The notes under the pieces were generated by a model. It did no database searches. It saw only the letters and a list, made by a program, of their open reading frames with translations, and had not been told where the DNA came from. A stretch of DNA of 5,546 nt, taken from positions 1 to 5,546 of the forward strand of contig JABDQX010000260.1 of the NCBI GenBank assembly GCA_013042035.1, given 5' to 3'. Shown piece by piece: positions 1-5,546 of this stretch. Position numbers and translations under genes: made by a program. Position 1 is the first letter of the stretch, and each line of letters begins with the position of its first letter. This DNA comes from Gammaproteobacteria bacterium (GTDB taxonomy: Bacteria > Pseudomonadota > Gammaproteobacteria > HK1).

Positions 1-18
1 TTTTGCCTCGCCCGAAGG

Positions 19-114
19 GAGCCCTATAAACACACCAAGGCGGCGTTACAGCCCTTGGAAATAGCTCGCTATTCCCTGCAGGCTGTGCCTTGCCTTGGCG
101 CGTTTCTCGGGCTC
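19..114. repeat. 96-bp imperfect palindrome (dispersed hairpin repeat or MITE-like element)
   Basis: This is an inverted repeat with a single centre at 66.5. GAGCCC at 19-24 pairs with GGGCTC at 109-114. AAAC at 28-31 pairs with GTTT at 102-105. CCAAGG at 35-40 pairs with CCTTGG at 93-98. ACAG near 48-51 pairs with CTGT near 83-86. The tip is ATAGC-TC-GCTAT (61-72). The arms keep register over nearly their whole length, so transcribed RNA or single-stranded DNA could fold into one long stem with a 2-nt tip. The size and design resemble dispersed palindromic units (REP/MITE-like) of proteobacterial intergenic DNA; that class assignment is inference. I see no clear target-site duplication, and no U-tract follows it, so it is not a typical intrinsic terminator. 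Confidence 0.6.
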
Positions 115-296
115 TGATCACTTGAAATACGATGGAACGCGGCACTAGCGCTTTAGCCAAAGACGCCGCGCCGAGACCGAATCGCGGGCGGAGCAGGATG
201 CCATTCGTGAATTGATGGACATGGCCACGCGGTGAACATGCTGGCGCGGACTGGCGTGGGGTGGGTTTATCAGTACATCTATCGCCCCCCGAGATC
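115..296. other. G+C-rich intergenic stretch, possible worn gene ends
   Basis: There is no complete gene here. The + strand frame from 149 is open to a TGA at 233-235 after an in-frame TAG at 146-148. It encodes a charged 28-residue tail ending in RELMDMATR, which looks like the C-terminus of a helical protein that has lost its start. A second short frame opens at ATG 238-240, three bases after that stop, and runs to TGA 358-360 (40 codons), crossing into A+T-rich DNA. A competing frame at 132-215 (27 codons) overlaps the first. I recognise none of these products. Tandem copies of CTGGCG(C/T)GG(A/G) lie at 241-260. The G+C-rich character stops abruptly near 296, consistent with a junction between DNA segments, which is inference. 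Confidence 0.35.
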
Positions 297-375
297 TTTA
301 TTGTTTTTCAGGTACGTTGGAAAGAAAATGGCGGTAAGCACAAGGATGATTGTAAATTGACAAAAAAGGAGCTGT

Positions 376-483
376 ATGCAAAGTCATCTTGCACTCCCTA
401 ACGGCGAAGTTTGTTGTAATTGGGTCCTCAAAATGCTCATTTATTCCGTATAAACTTCGCTTTTTCGGACATTTTCTTTGCAT
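376..483. repeat. Nested inverted repeats
   Basis: The outer arms are ATGCAAAG at 376-383 and its exact complement CTTTGCAT at 476-483. The inner arms are GCGAAGTTT at 404-412 and AAACTTCGC at 452-460. Both pairs are perfect and almost co-centred (429.5 and 432), so each strand reads ATGCAAAG, a 15-20 nt gap, then GCGAAGTTT. The right inner arm is followed directly by TTTTT (461-465), which could mark a weak terminator-like structure. The 39-nt loop is much longer than in normal intrinsic terminators. A structured RNA, a recombination or protein-binding site, or coincidence are all possible. Confidence 0.4.
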
Positions 484-546
484 TTACCTCATAGGAATAG
501 ACAAATCATCGCTGTCTACTATCCACTGTTGGTCATCAATCATTAA

Positions 547-554
547 TTACGTAA
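547..554. promoter_or_regulatory. Candidate operator palindrome upstream of antitoxin gene
   Basis: TTACGTAA is a perfect 8-bp palindrome ending 4 bp before the antitoxin start codon. Phd/YefM-family antitoxins usually repress their own operon by binding short palindromes next to the start, so the position fits. The site is short, single and could occur by chance. Confidence 0.2.
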
Positions 555-558
555 AGCT

Positions 559-819
559 ATGCTAACATTCACTATCAACGAAGCCCAAACCCAGCTTGTG
601 CATCTTATCGAGGCGGTTACGCAGGGCGAGCAGATTATCATTGCCCGCGCTGGCAATCCGGTAGCACAGCTCACTGCTTGTCCGGCGCCACGCCATAAAA
701 TCGCGCCGCCTGGCGGGATGGAGGGTGAAATCCGGATGTCGGACAATTTCGACGATCCTATCGATGAGCTGTTCGATTGCCTGAAAGAAGATGATGAGAA
801 ACCGACGCAGGGTGGATGA
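559..819 (+). CDS. Type II antitoxin, Phd/YefM family (VapB role)
   Basis: This 86-residue protein should neutralise the PIN-domain toxin encoded 3 bp downstream and repress the operon through its N-terminal DNA-binding domain. Residues 1-42 have the Phd/YefM pattern: a short strand (LTFTINEAQ), a helix with TQLVHLIEAV, then GEQIIIARAGNPVAQL, the strand-turn-strand typical of the fold. Residues 53-73 (GGMEGEIRMSDNFDDPIDELF) match the toxin-binding tail of antitoxins paired with VapC, where a Gly-rich turn and acidic 'DFD.P' segment lie against the toxin. About 13 charged residues (CLKEDDEKPTQGG) extend past the usual end. The start is ATG 559, because an in-frame TAA lies at 544-546 and no other good start intervenes. 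No clear Shine-Dalgarno precedes it, which is odd for an antitoxin that normally outnumbers its toxin. The family call is firm and the partner is inferred from adjacency. Confidence 0.9.
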   Translation: MLTFTINEAQTQLVHLIEAVTQGEQIIIARAGNPVAQLTACPAPRHKIAPPGGMEGEIRMSDNFDDPIDELFDCLKEDDEKPTQGG

Positions 820-822
820 ACA

Positions 823-1209
823 GTGCCATTATTATTGGATACACACCTCATCCTTTGGTGGCAGGGGATGCGAAACAAGATTCCCCAAACGGTACACAGC
901 CAAATTAATGCCGCCGATGGCATCGTGTATGTGAGCCGAGCTTCGCTGTGGGAGATCGCTATCAAGGTCAATCAAGGCAAAATCCAGATTGATTTGCCAA
1001 AATTTTGTAGACGGATCGCCGCTGATGGTTTTGTGTGGCTGCCGATTGAAAACGCACATCTCCTGCAACTATCTCATCTTCCTCTATTTTCCGATCACAA
1101 AGACCCATTCGATCGCTTGCTGGTTGCCCAATCCATAAGCGATTCGCTAACCCTGCTGACCGTCGATACCAAATTGGCCCGTTACGGACCTACGGTACAG
1201 ATCGTATGA
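823..1209 (+). CDS. vapC: VapC-type toxin, PIN-domain RNase
   Basis: This 128-residue protein is a single PIN domain and should be a Mg2+-dependent endoribonuclease that blocks translation when freed from its antitoxin. The four acidic positions are visible: D6 in LLLDTHLILWW, E44 in SLWEIAIK, D94 (with D97) in HKDPFDRLL, and D115 in LLTVDTKLARY. The pattern DTH..LWW ... SLWEIAIK ... DPFDRLLVAQ is that of the VapC group paired with Phd/YefM antitoxins. Length is normal and no catalytic residue is missing, so it looks active. The start is GTG 823, with GGTGGA (811-816) 6 nt upstream as ribosome binding site inside the end of the antitoxin gene; the first catalytic Asp follows at the usual place. 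The gap to the antitoxin is 3 bp. Its TGA overlaps the hsdR ATG, tying toxin and restriction subunit in translation. The cellular RNA target cannot be read from sequence. Confidence 0.92.
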   Translation: MPLLLDTHLILWWQGMRNKIPQTVHSQINAADGIVYVSRASLWEIAIKVNQGKIQIDLPKFCRRIAADGFVWLPIENAHLLQLSHLPLFSDHKDPFDRLLVAQSISDSLTLLTVDTKLARYGPTVQIV

Positions 1210-3665
1210 ACGAAGCCGAAACTCGTGCCGAATACATCGATCCTGCCCTTGCCGCCGCCGGTTGGGGCGTGGTCGAAGGCAGTCGAATCCGTCGGGAGTA
1301 TCCGATTACCCTGGGCAGGCTGGAGGGCTTCGGTCAACGCGGCAAGGCGCTTTTGGCTGACTACGTGCTCATTTATCGCAACACCAAATTGGGCGTCGTC
1401 GAGGCGAAAGCGTGGGATGAAAAACTAACCGAGGGCGTGGCCCAGGCCAAGAATTACGCCAATAAACTCGCCGTTCGTTTCACCTATTCCACCAACGGTC
1501 AGAGTATTTACGGCATCGATATGCGCAAAGGGCTTGAGGGCGAAGTGCCGCGTTTCCCGACGCCGCACGAGCTGTGGAACCTTACCTTCCCGTCGACAAC
1601 CGCCCTTCGAACCGGTTCGGGGATCGCGGATGCGTGGCACGATCGTTTTACGGCAGTCCCTTTCGAAAATCGGGGCGGTTATTTTCAGAGTCGCTACTAT
1701 CAGGATATCGCCGTCGAACGGGTGCTGGAGGCCATCGCTAGTGGCCTGGACCGTGTCCTGTTGACGCTGGCCACCGGTACCGGTAAAACCTTCATCGCCT
1801 TCCAGATCGCCTGGAAGCTGTTTCATAGTCGCTGGAACCTGCCGGATTGGAAAGCAAATCACGAACCGTTCCGCCGCCCGCGCATCCTATTTCTTGCCGA
1901 TCGCAACATCCTGGCGAATCAGGCATTCAATGATTTTTCCGCCTTTCCCGAGGATGCGCTGGTGCGCATTGCGCCCGATGATATCCGCAAGAAGGGCCGT
2001 GTGCCGAAAAACGGCAGCATCTTTTTTACCATCTTCCAGACTTTCATGAGCGGGCCGCCGAAGGATGGACAGCCATCACCCTATTTTGGCGAGTATCCAC
2101 CGGACTTTTTCGATTTCATCATCATCGACGAGTGCCATCGCGGCGGGGCCAATGACGAGAGCACCTGGCGGGACATCCTGGAATACTTCGCCCCTGCCGT
2201 GCAACTTGGCCTGACCGCAACCCCGAAGCGCAGGGACAACGCCGATACCTACGCCTATTTCGGCGAACCGGTGTTCATTTATTCCCTCAAGGACGGTATC
2301 AACGACGGCTTTCTGACGCCGTTCAAGGTCAGGCAGTTCTCCACCACCCTGGATGGCTACGTTCATACGCCGGACGACACCGTCATTGAGGGCGAGATAG
2401 AAGCAGGCAGGCGCTATGACGAGAAGGATTTCAATCGAAACATAGAGATCATGCAGCGTGAGCAGTATCGCGTGAGGCTGTTCATGAACATGATCGATCA
2501 GCGGGAAAAGACCGTCGTTTTCTGCGCCACCCAGGAACATGCGCTGATCGTGCGCGATTTGATCAATCAGATGAAGGACAGCAAAGACCCGGACTACTGT
2601 CATCGGGTAACAGCCGATGACGGAAAACTGGGCGAACAACACCTGCGCGACTTCCAGGACAATGAGAAAACGATTCCGACGATCCTGACGACGTCACAAA
2701 AACTTTCGACCGGCGTGAATGCGCGCAACATCCGCAACATCGTGCTCATGCGACCCATCGACTCGATGATCGAATTCAAACAGATTATCGGGCGCGGTAC
2801 GCGCTTGTACGATGGAAAATACTACTTTACGATCCATGACTTCGTGGCGGCGCACCACCACTTTAGCGATCCGGAATGGGATGGTGAACCACTGGAATCG
2901 GAAAATTGCCCGAAGTGTGGTAAATACCCCTGTGTATGCGAAAAGCCGGAGCCGAAGGCATGTCCCAAGTGCGGGCAGCGCCCTTGTGTTTGTCCATGCC
3001 CGGACTGTGGAAAGTTGCCCTGTGAGTGCGGAAAAAAGACCAAGGTGAAAGTGAAGCTGGCTGACGGTAAGGATCGGACGATACAGCACACGATGGTGAC
3101 CAGCTTCTGGCATCCGGATGGGACCCCCATGTCGGCGCAACAGTTCATGGAACAGCTATTTGGCAAACTACCCGGGTTCTTCAAGGACGAAGCGGAACTG
3201 CGCGCCATCTGGAGCGCACCCGACACTCGCGCCAGGTTGCTGGACGGTTTGGCCGAGAAGGGATTCGGCGCAGAACAGATGACCGAGATGCAGCGGATCA
3301 TCGATGCCGAGAAGAGCGATCTGTTCGATGTGCTGGCCTACGTGGCCTATGCGCTTTCGCCGTTGACGCGCGAAGAACGGGCGAGGATGGCGAGAACCCA
3401 GGTCGAAGCGCACTTTTTTGATAGCAGGCAACGGGCCTTTCTCGATTTCGTACTCGCCCAGTATGTAGACGAAGGTGTCCGGGAATTGGATCCGGGAAAC
3501 CTGAAACCGTTACTGCGGCTCAGATATCACGATTCCATCGCCGATGCGGTGGATAACCTTGGACAACCGGGAGAAATCAGTGCGTTTTTTACCGGCTTTC
3601 AGCAATTTTTGTATCAGCCATACGCCGCACCATATTTAGGAGAACATCAATCATGGCAGACATAG
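1206..3665 (+). CDS. hsdR: Type I restriction-modification R subunit (EcoEI-like HsdR)
   Basis: This 819-residue protein is the ATP-driven translocase and nuclease subunit of a type I restriction enzyme, which with HsdM and HsdS cuts unmodified DNA. Its N-terminus (MNEAETRAEYIDPALAAAGW) is the family start. The nuclease domain shows D52 then E66-A-K68 (PD-(D/E)xK). The superfamily 2 motor has motif I ATGTGKT (189-195), DECH box 308-311, LTATP (336-340), motif V around TSQKLSTGVNA (496-506) and motif VI QIIGRGTRL (526-534). Residues 568-608 carry three copies of CPxCGxxPCxC, 12 cysteines, likely binding zinc. The remainder, from about 640, fits the EcoEI-type C-terminal domain that contacts the methylase. 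Length is normal for the EcoEI group and no frame damage is seen, so it looks functional. ATG 1206 overlaps the toxin stop (ATGA) and has only a weak Shine-Dalgarno, so translation is probably coupled. The last 13 bp overlap the exporter gene. hsdM and hsdS are absent from the window. Confidence 0.95.
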   Translation: MNEAETRAEYIDPALAAAGWGVVEGSRIRREYPITLGRLEGFGQRGKALLADYVLIYRNTKLGVVEAKAWDEKLTEGVAQAKNYANKLAVRFTYSTNGQSIYGIDMRKGLEGEVPRFPTPHELWNLTFPSTTALRTGSGIADAWHDRFTAVPFENRGGYFQSRYYQDIAVERVLEAIASGLDRVLLTLATGTGKTFIAFQIAWKLFHSRWNLPDWKANHEPFRRPRILFLADRNILANQAFNDFSAFPEDALVRIAPDDIRKKGRVPKNGSIFFTIFQTFMSGPPKDGQPSPYFGEYPPDFFDFIIIDECHRGGANDESTWRDILEYFAPAVQLGLTATPKRRDNADTYAYFGEPVFIYSLKDGINDGFLTPFKVRQFSTTLDGYVHTPDDTVIEGEIEAGRRYDEKDFNRNIEIMQREQYRVRLFMNMIDQREKTVVFCATQEHALIVRDLINQMKDSKDPDYCHRVTADDGKLGEQHLRDFQDNEKTIPTILTTSQKLSTGVNARNIRNIVLMRPIDSMIEFKQIIGRGTRLYDGKYYFTIHDFVAAHHHFSDPEWDGEPLESENCPKCGKYPCVCEKPEPKACPKCGQRPCVCPCPDCGKLPCECGKKTKVKVKLADGKDRTIQHTMVTSFWHPDGTPMSAQQFMEQLFGKLPGFFKDEAELRAIWSAPDTRARLLDGLAEKGFGAEQMTEMQRIIDAEKSDLFDVLAYVAYALSPLTREERARMARTQVEAHFFDSRQRAFLDFVLAQYVDEGVRELDPGNLKPLLRLRYHDSIADAVDNLGQPGEISAFFTGFQQFLYQPYAAPYLGEHQSWQT
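2907..3029 (+). other. Cys-rich triple CPxCGxxPCxC repeat inside hsdR
   Basis: Within HsdR residues 568-608, the pattern CPxCGxxPCxC occurs three times: CPKCGKYPCVC, CPKCGQRPCVC and CPDCGKLPCEC. The cysteines are 568, 571, 576, 578, 586, 589, 594, 596, 598, 601, 606 and 608. Each copy has enough cysteines for one zinc ion. The copies differ at DNA level through many third-base changes, which points to old repeats kept by selection on the protein. The segment sits in the linker between the helicase core and the C-terminal domain, flanked by charged stretches. Zinc binding and any DNA- or protein-contact role are inferred. Confidence 0.8.
3638..3643 (+). promoter_or_regulatory. Ribosome binding site of the RND exporter gene
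   Basis: AGGAGA lies 9 nt upstream of ATG 3653 and entirely inside the 3' end of hsdR. It is a much better Shine-Dalgarno than those of the antitoxin gene or hsdR. It supports ATG 3653 as the true start even though this makes the two genes overlap. Confidence 0.75.
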
Positions 3666-5546
3666 AACGGCGATTCGCCGCATGGGTTATACGCTATCGC
3701 TGGTTGTTCCTGGTACTGATGCCGATTATCGTCATTGCCCTGGCGATTGGCCTCAAAAACCTTAAATTTACCACCGATTATCGAGTGTTCTTCAGCGAAG
3801 ACAACCCGCAACTGCAGGCCTTCGATCAGTTGGAGAAGACCTATACCCAGGACGACAACGTAATCTTTTTGTTAATCCCGGAGGACGGCAATGTCTTTAC
3901 CCGGGAAACGCTGGCGGCGGTAAAGGATTTGACGAAGAAGGCCTGGCAACTCCCTTACTCCTTGCGGGTGGATTCTCTTAGCAACTTTCAGCATACCGAG
4001 GCCAAGGACGATGATCTTCATGTCACCCATCTGGTAAGGAACCCAAACCAGTTGAGTGATGCGCAAATCCGGCGAATCCGCGACATCGCCCTTGCCGAAC
4101 CTTTGCTGGTGCAAAGGATCGTGCCGGAGAAGGCCAATGTCACTATCGTCAATGTGACCGTCCAACTGCCGCGCATCGATGAGACCAAGGAGGGCCCGGA
4201 AGTGGTGGCGGCCGCCCGTGAAATGGCCGATGAAATCCGCGCCCGTTATCCCCATCTGGACGTGCGTCTGAGCGGTATCGTATTTATGAATAATGCCTTT
4301 TCGGAGGCATCTATTGGCGATATAAAGTTTCTGATACCCATCAGTTTCGGCGTGATGGTGGTAGCTTTGGTGCTGCTTTTGCGGGGCGCCATGGGAACCT
4401 TATCCACGCTTCTGGTTATTCTGATGTCAATCCTGACCGGTATGGGTATCGGTGGCTATTTCGGTTTGCCCATCACACCACCTTCGTCCATTTCCCCCAT
4501 CATTATCCTAACCATGGCCATCGCCAATTCAGTGCATATCCTGGTGGTTTTCTATCATCAGTTAGGTGCGGGCACGGGTCGCCGGGCGGCCATGCAGGAA
4601 AGCCTGCGTGTCAATCTGCAACCGATATTCCTGACGAGCCTTACCACTGTGATTGGCTTTCTCACCATGAATATCTCCGAGGTACCGCCTTTCCGCCATC
4701 TGGCTAACTTTGTGGCGGGGGGAGTCGTTATATCCTTTGTGCTATCGGTTACCTTTCTGCCGGCATTGATGACGCTGTTGCCGGCGCGGGCACGTAGCCC
4801 CAAAACCGATAACCGTATCGGCAGCCGTATCATGGAGGGTTTGGCCAACTTCGTGATACACAACAGAAATCTGCTGTTTTGGGGAATGGGCGTGCTCGTG
4901 CTCGTCCTCCTTGCCTTTATTCCCCGCAATGAACTCAATGACGTCTACGTCCATTACTTCGATGAGAGTATCGATTTTCGTCAGGATACGGACCTTCTCG
5001 ACAAACACCTGGGGGGACTGTATTGGATCGATTATTCCCTGGATAGCGGCGAGAGTAACGGCATCCATGATCCGGTTTTCCTTGGCAAGATAGAGAACCT
5101 CGCGAATTGGCTTCGGCAACAGCCCGAGGTGGTCCATGTCAATACCGTGACGGACATATTCAAACGCCTGAATAAAAACCTGCACGGCGACGATCCCGAC
5201 TGGTATCGATTGCCCGATGAACGGACCATGGCAGCGCAGTTTCTGCTTCTATACGAGATGTCCCTGCCTTACGGTCTCGATCTCAACAACCAGATCAATT
5301 TGGATAAATCCGCTACCCGCCTCAAGGTCAGTACACGCGTGCTTTCCACCAAAAATGTGCTGTCCCTGGAGAGGCGCACCCAGCAGTGGCTTTCCGAAAA
5401 TGCCCCGGATCTGCTGGCGCCGGGGAGCGGCCCCACCATGATGTTTGCCCATATCGGTGGGCGCAATATCATTACCATGCTCAGAGCCACCACTATCGCC
5501 CTGATATTGATCTCCCTGATTCTGATATTGACCCTGCGTTCCGTGA
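3653..5546 (+). CDS. RND-superfamily exporter, MMPL / COG1033 type (3' end outside window)
   Basis: The first 631 residues of an inner-membrane exporter are present and the frame is still open at the window edge. Such proteins use the proton gradient to move hydrophobic or lipid-like substrates out of the cytoplasmic membrane; the substrate here is unknown. Layout: transmembrane (TM) segment 1 at about 15-34, a periplasmic domain at 35-225, a block of five TM segments at about 226-376 (SSD-like region), TM 7 at about 407-423, a second periplasmic domain at 424-611, and TM 8 beginning near 612. This is the first half plus the start of the second half of the usual 12-segment duplicated fold, so about 130-250 residues are probably missing. 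The family stretch NLQPIFLTSLTTVIGFLTMN (321-340), then PPFRHL and LSVTFLPALM, is clear. In TM 4, AIANSVHIL has Asn292 where relatives I recall have Asp. The start ATG 3653 is backed by AGGAGA 9 nt upstream and overlaps the end of hsdR by 13 bp. Confidence 0.9.
   Translation, partial: MADIERRFAAWVIRYRWLFLVLMPIIVIALAIGLKNLKFTTDYRVFFSEDNPQLQAFDQLEKTYTQDDNVIFLLIPEDGNVFTRETLAAVKDLTKKAWQLPYSLRVDSLSNFQHTEAKDDDLHVTHLVRNPNQLSDAQIRRIRDIALAEPLLVQRIVPEKANVTIVNVTVQLPRIDETKEGPEVVAAAREMADEIRARYPHLDVRLSGIVFMNNAFSEASIGDIKFLIPISFGVMVVALVLLLRGAMGTLSTLLVILMSILTGMGIGGYFGLPITPPSSISPIIILTMAIANSVHILVVFYHQLGAGTGRRAAMQESLRVNLQPIFLTSLTTVIGFLTMNISEVPPFRHLANFVAGGVVISFVLSVTFLPALMTLLPARARSPKTDNRIGSRIMEGLANFVIHNRNLLFWGMGVLVLVLLAFIPRNELNDVYVHYFDESIDFRQDTDLLDKHLGGLYWIDYSLDSGESNGIHDPVFLGKIENLANWLRQQPEVVHVNTVTDIFKRLNKNLHGDDPDWYRLPDERTMAAQFLLLYEMSLPYGLDLNNQINLDKSATRLKVSTRVLSTKNVLSLERRTQQWLSENAPDLLAPGSGPTMMFAHIGGRNIITMLRATTIALILISLILILTLRSV

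Larger units (their letters stand above)
297..558. other. A+T-rich leader region before the toxin-antitoxin operon
   Basis: This stretch is visibly richer in A+T than everything around it and has no convincing gene. It holds a pair of nested inverted repeats (376-483). On the + strand a 25-codon frame starts at ATG 376-378, 4 nt after a strong AAGGAG at 366-371, and ends at TAA 451-453. On the - strand a 61-codon frame starts at 483 behind GAGG at 487-490. Both have no recognised product and both starts sit in the repeat arms. TTGACA at 357-362 matches a -35 consensus exactly, but no -10 box lies at 16-18 bp. The operon promoter must lie in or upstream of this stretch, but I cannot place it with confidence. 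Confidence 0.4.

Noticed and set aside
357..362. Perfect TTGACA as a -35 promoter element.
   Set aside because: No -10-like hexamer occurs at 16-18 bp downstream (around 379-386 reads CAAAGTCA), so there is no supported promoter.
404..465. Intrinsic terminator formed by GCGAAGTTT...AAACTTCGC followed by TTTTT.
   Set aside because: The loop is 39 nt and the stem only 9 bp and A+T-rich at its inner end. It is kept only as a repeat, not called as a terminator.
395..470. Possible integron attC site (CCCTAAC followed by GGCGAAG, with a complementary arm later).
   Set aside because: The 3' side lacks the GTTRRRY core needed for cleavage, the left core deviates at its first base, and no gene-cassette layout or integrase is present.
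298..483. A 61-codon frame on the - strand with GAGG just before its ATG.
   Set aside because: The spacing from GAGG to the start is only 3 nt, the product has no recognisable pattern, composition is non-coding-like, and the start lies in an inverted-repeat arm.
543..971. A 142-codon frame on the - strand across the toxin-antitoxin genes.
   Set aside because: It is antisense to two well-recognised genes and its translation is rich in Ser, Cys and Ile without a domain pattern, so it is a shadow frame.
2076..3431. Several long - strand frames (up to 188 codons) opposite hsdR.
   Set aside because: They are antisense to a complete HsdR with all motifs intact. Open antisense frames are expected in G+C-rich coding DNA.
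3872..5493. Several - strand frames of 65-147 codons opposite the RND exporter.
   Set aside because: They overlap each other and a recognised membrane protein on the + strand. Their translations show no domain pattern or start-site support.

Overview
The window looks like a piece of a proteobacterial chromosome, probably gammaproteobacterial. That placement rests only on moderate G+C, codon choice and the style of the encoded proteins, so it is tentative. The left part is an accessory (defence) segment. The right part enters a conserved membrane-transport gene that runs off the window edge.

Left intergenic region (1-558): there is no convincing complete gene. It begins with a 96-bp near-symmetrical palindrome (19-114, centre 66.5) of the dispersed-repeat or miniature-element type. 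A G+C-rich stretch follows (115 to about 296) with only short open frames, possibly worn gene ends. Then comes a clearly A+T-rich stretch (about 297-558) that holds two nested perfect inverted repeats and leads into the toxin-antitoxin genes. No rRNA, tRNA, CRISPR array or recognisable intrinsic terminator is visible.

Operon (559-3665): a Phd/YefM-type antitoxin gene (559-819) is followed after 3 bp by a VapC-type PIN-domain RNase toxin gene (823-1209). The toxin stop codon overlaps the start of hsdR as ATGA (1206-1209). hsdR (1206-3665, 819 aa) encodes an apparently intact type I restriction subunit of the EcoEI-like family: a PD-(D/E)xK nuclease, a superfamily 2 helicase/translocase and a C-terminal region. 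An unusual 12-cysteine, three-repeat segment lies between the motor and the C-terminal region. The methylase (hsdM) and specificity (hsdS) genes are not in the window.

Right part (3653-5546): an RND-superfamily exporter of the MMPL / COG1033 type starts inside the last 13 bp of hsdR. It has its own good ribosome binding site, also inside hsdR. The first 631 codons are present and the 3' end is outside the window.

How the genes may work together: the toxin-antitoxin pair and hsdR are packed tightly enough to be co-translated. This suggests a defence cassette in which the addiction module stabilises, or responds to loss of, the restriction locus. The exporter is probably a resident gene that the cassette abuts, although the overlap means the two could share a transcript. 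No wholly new system is demonstrated. The points most worth a second look are the TA-hsdR coupling, the cysteine repeat in HsdR, the hsdR/exporter overlap, the nested repeats before the operon, and the Asn in transmembrane segment 4 of the exporter.
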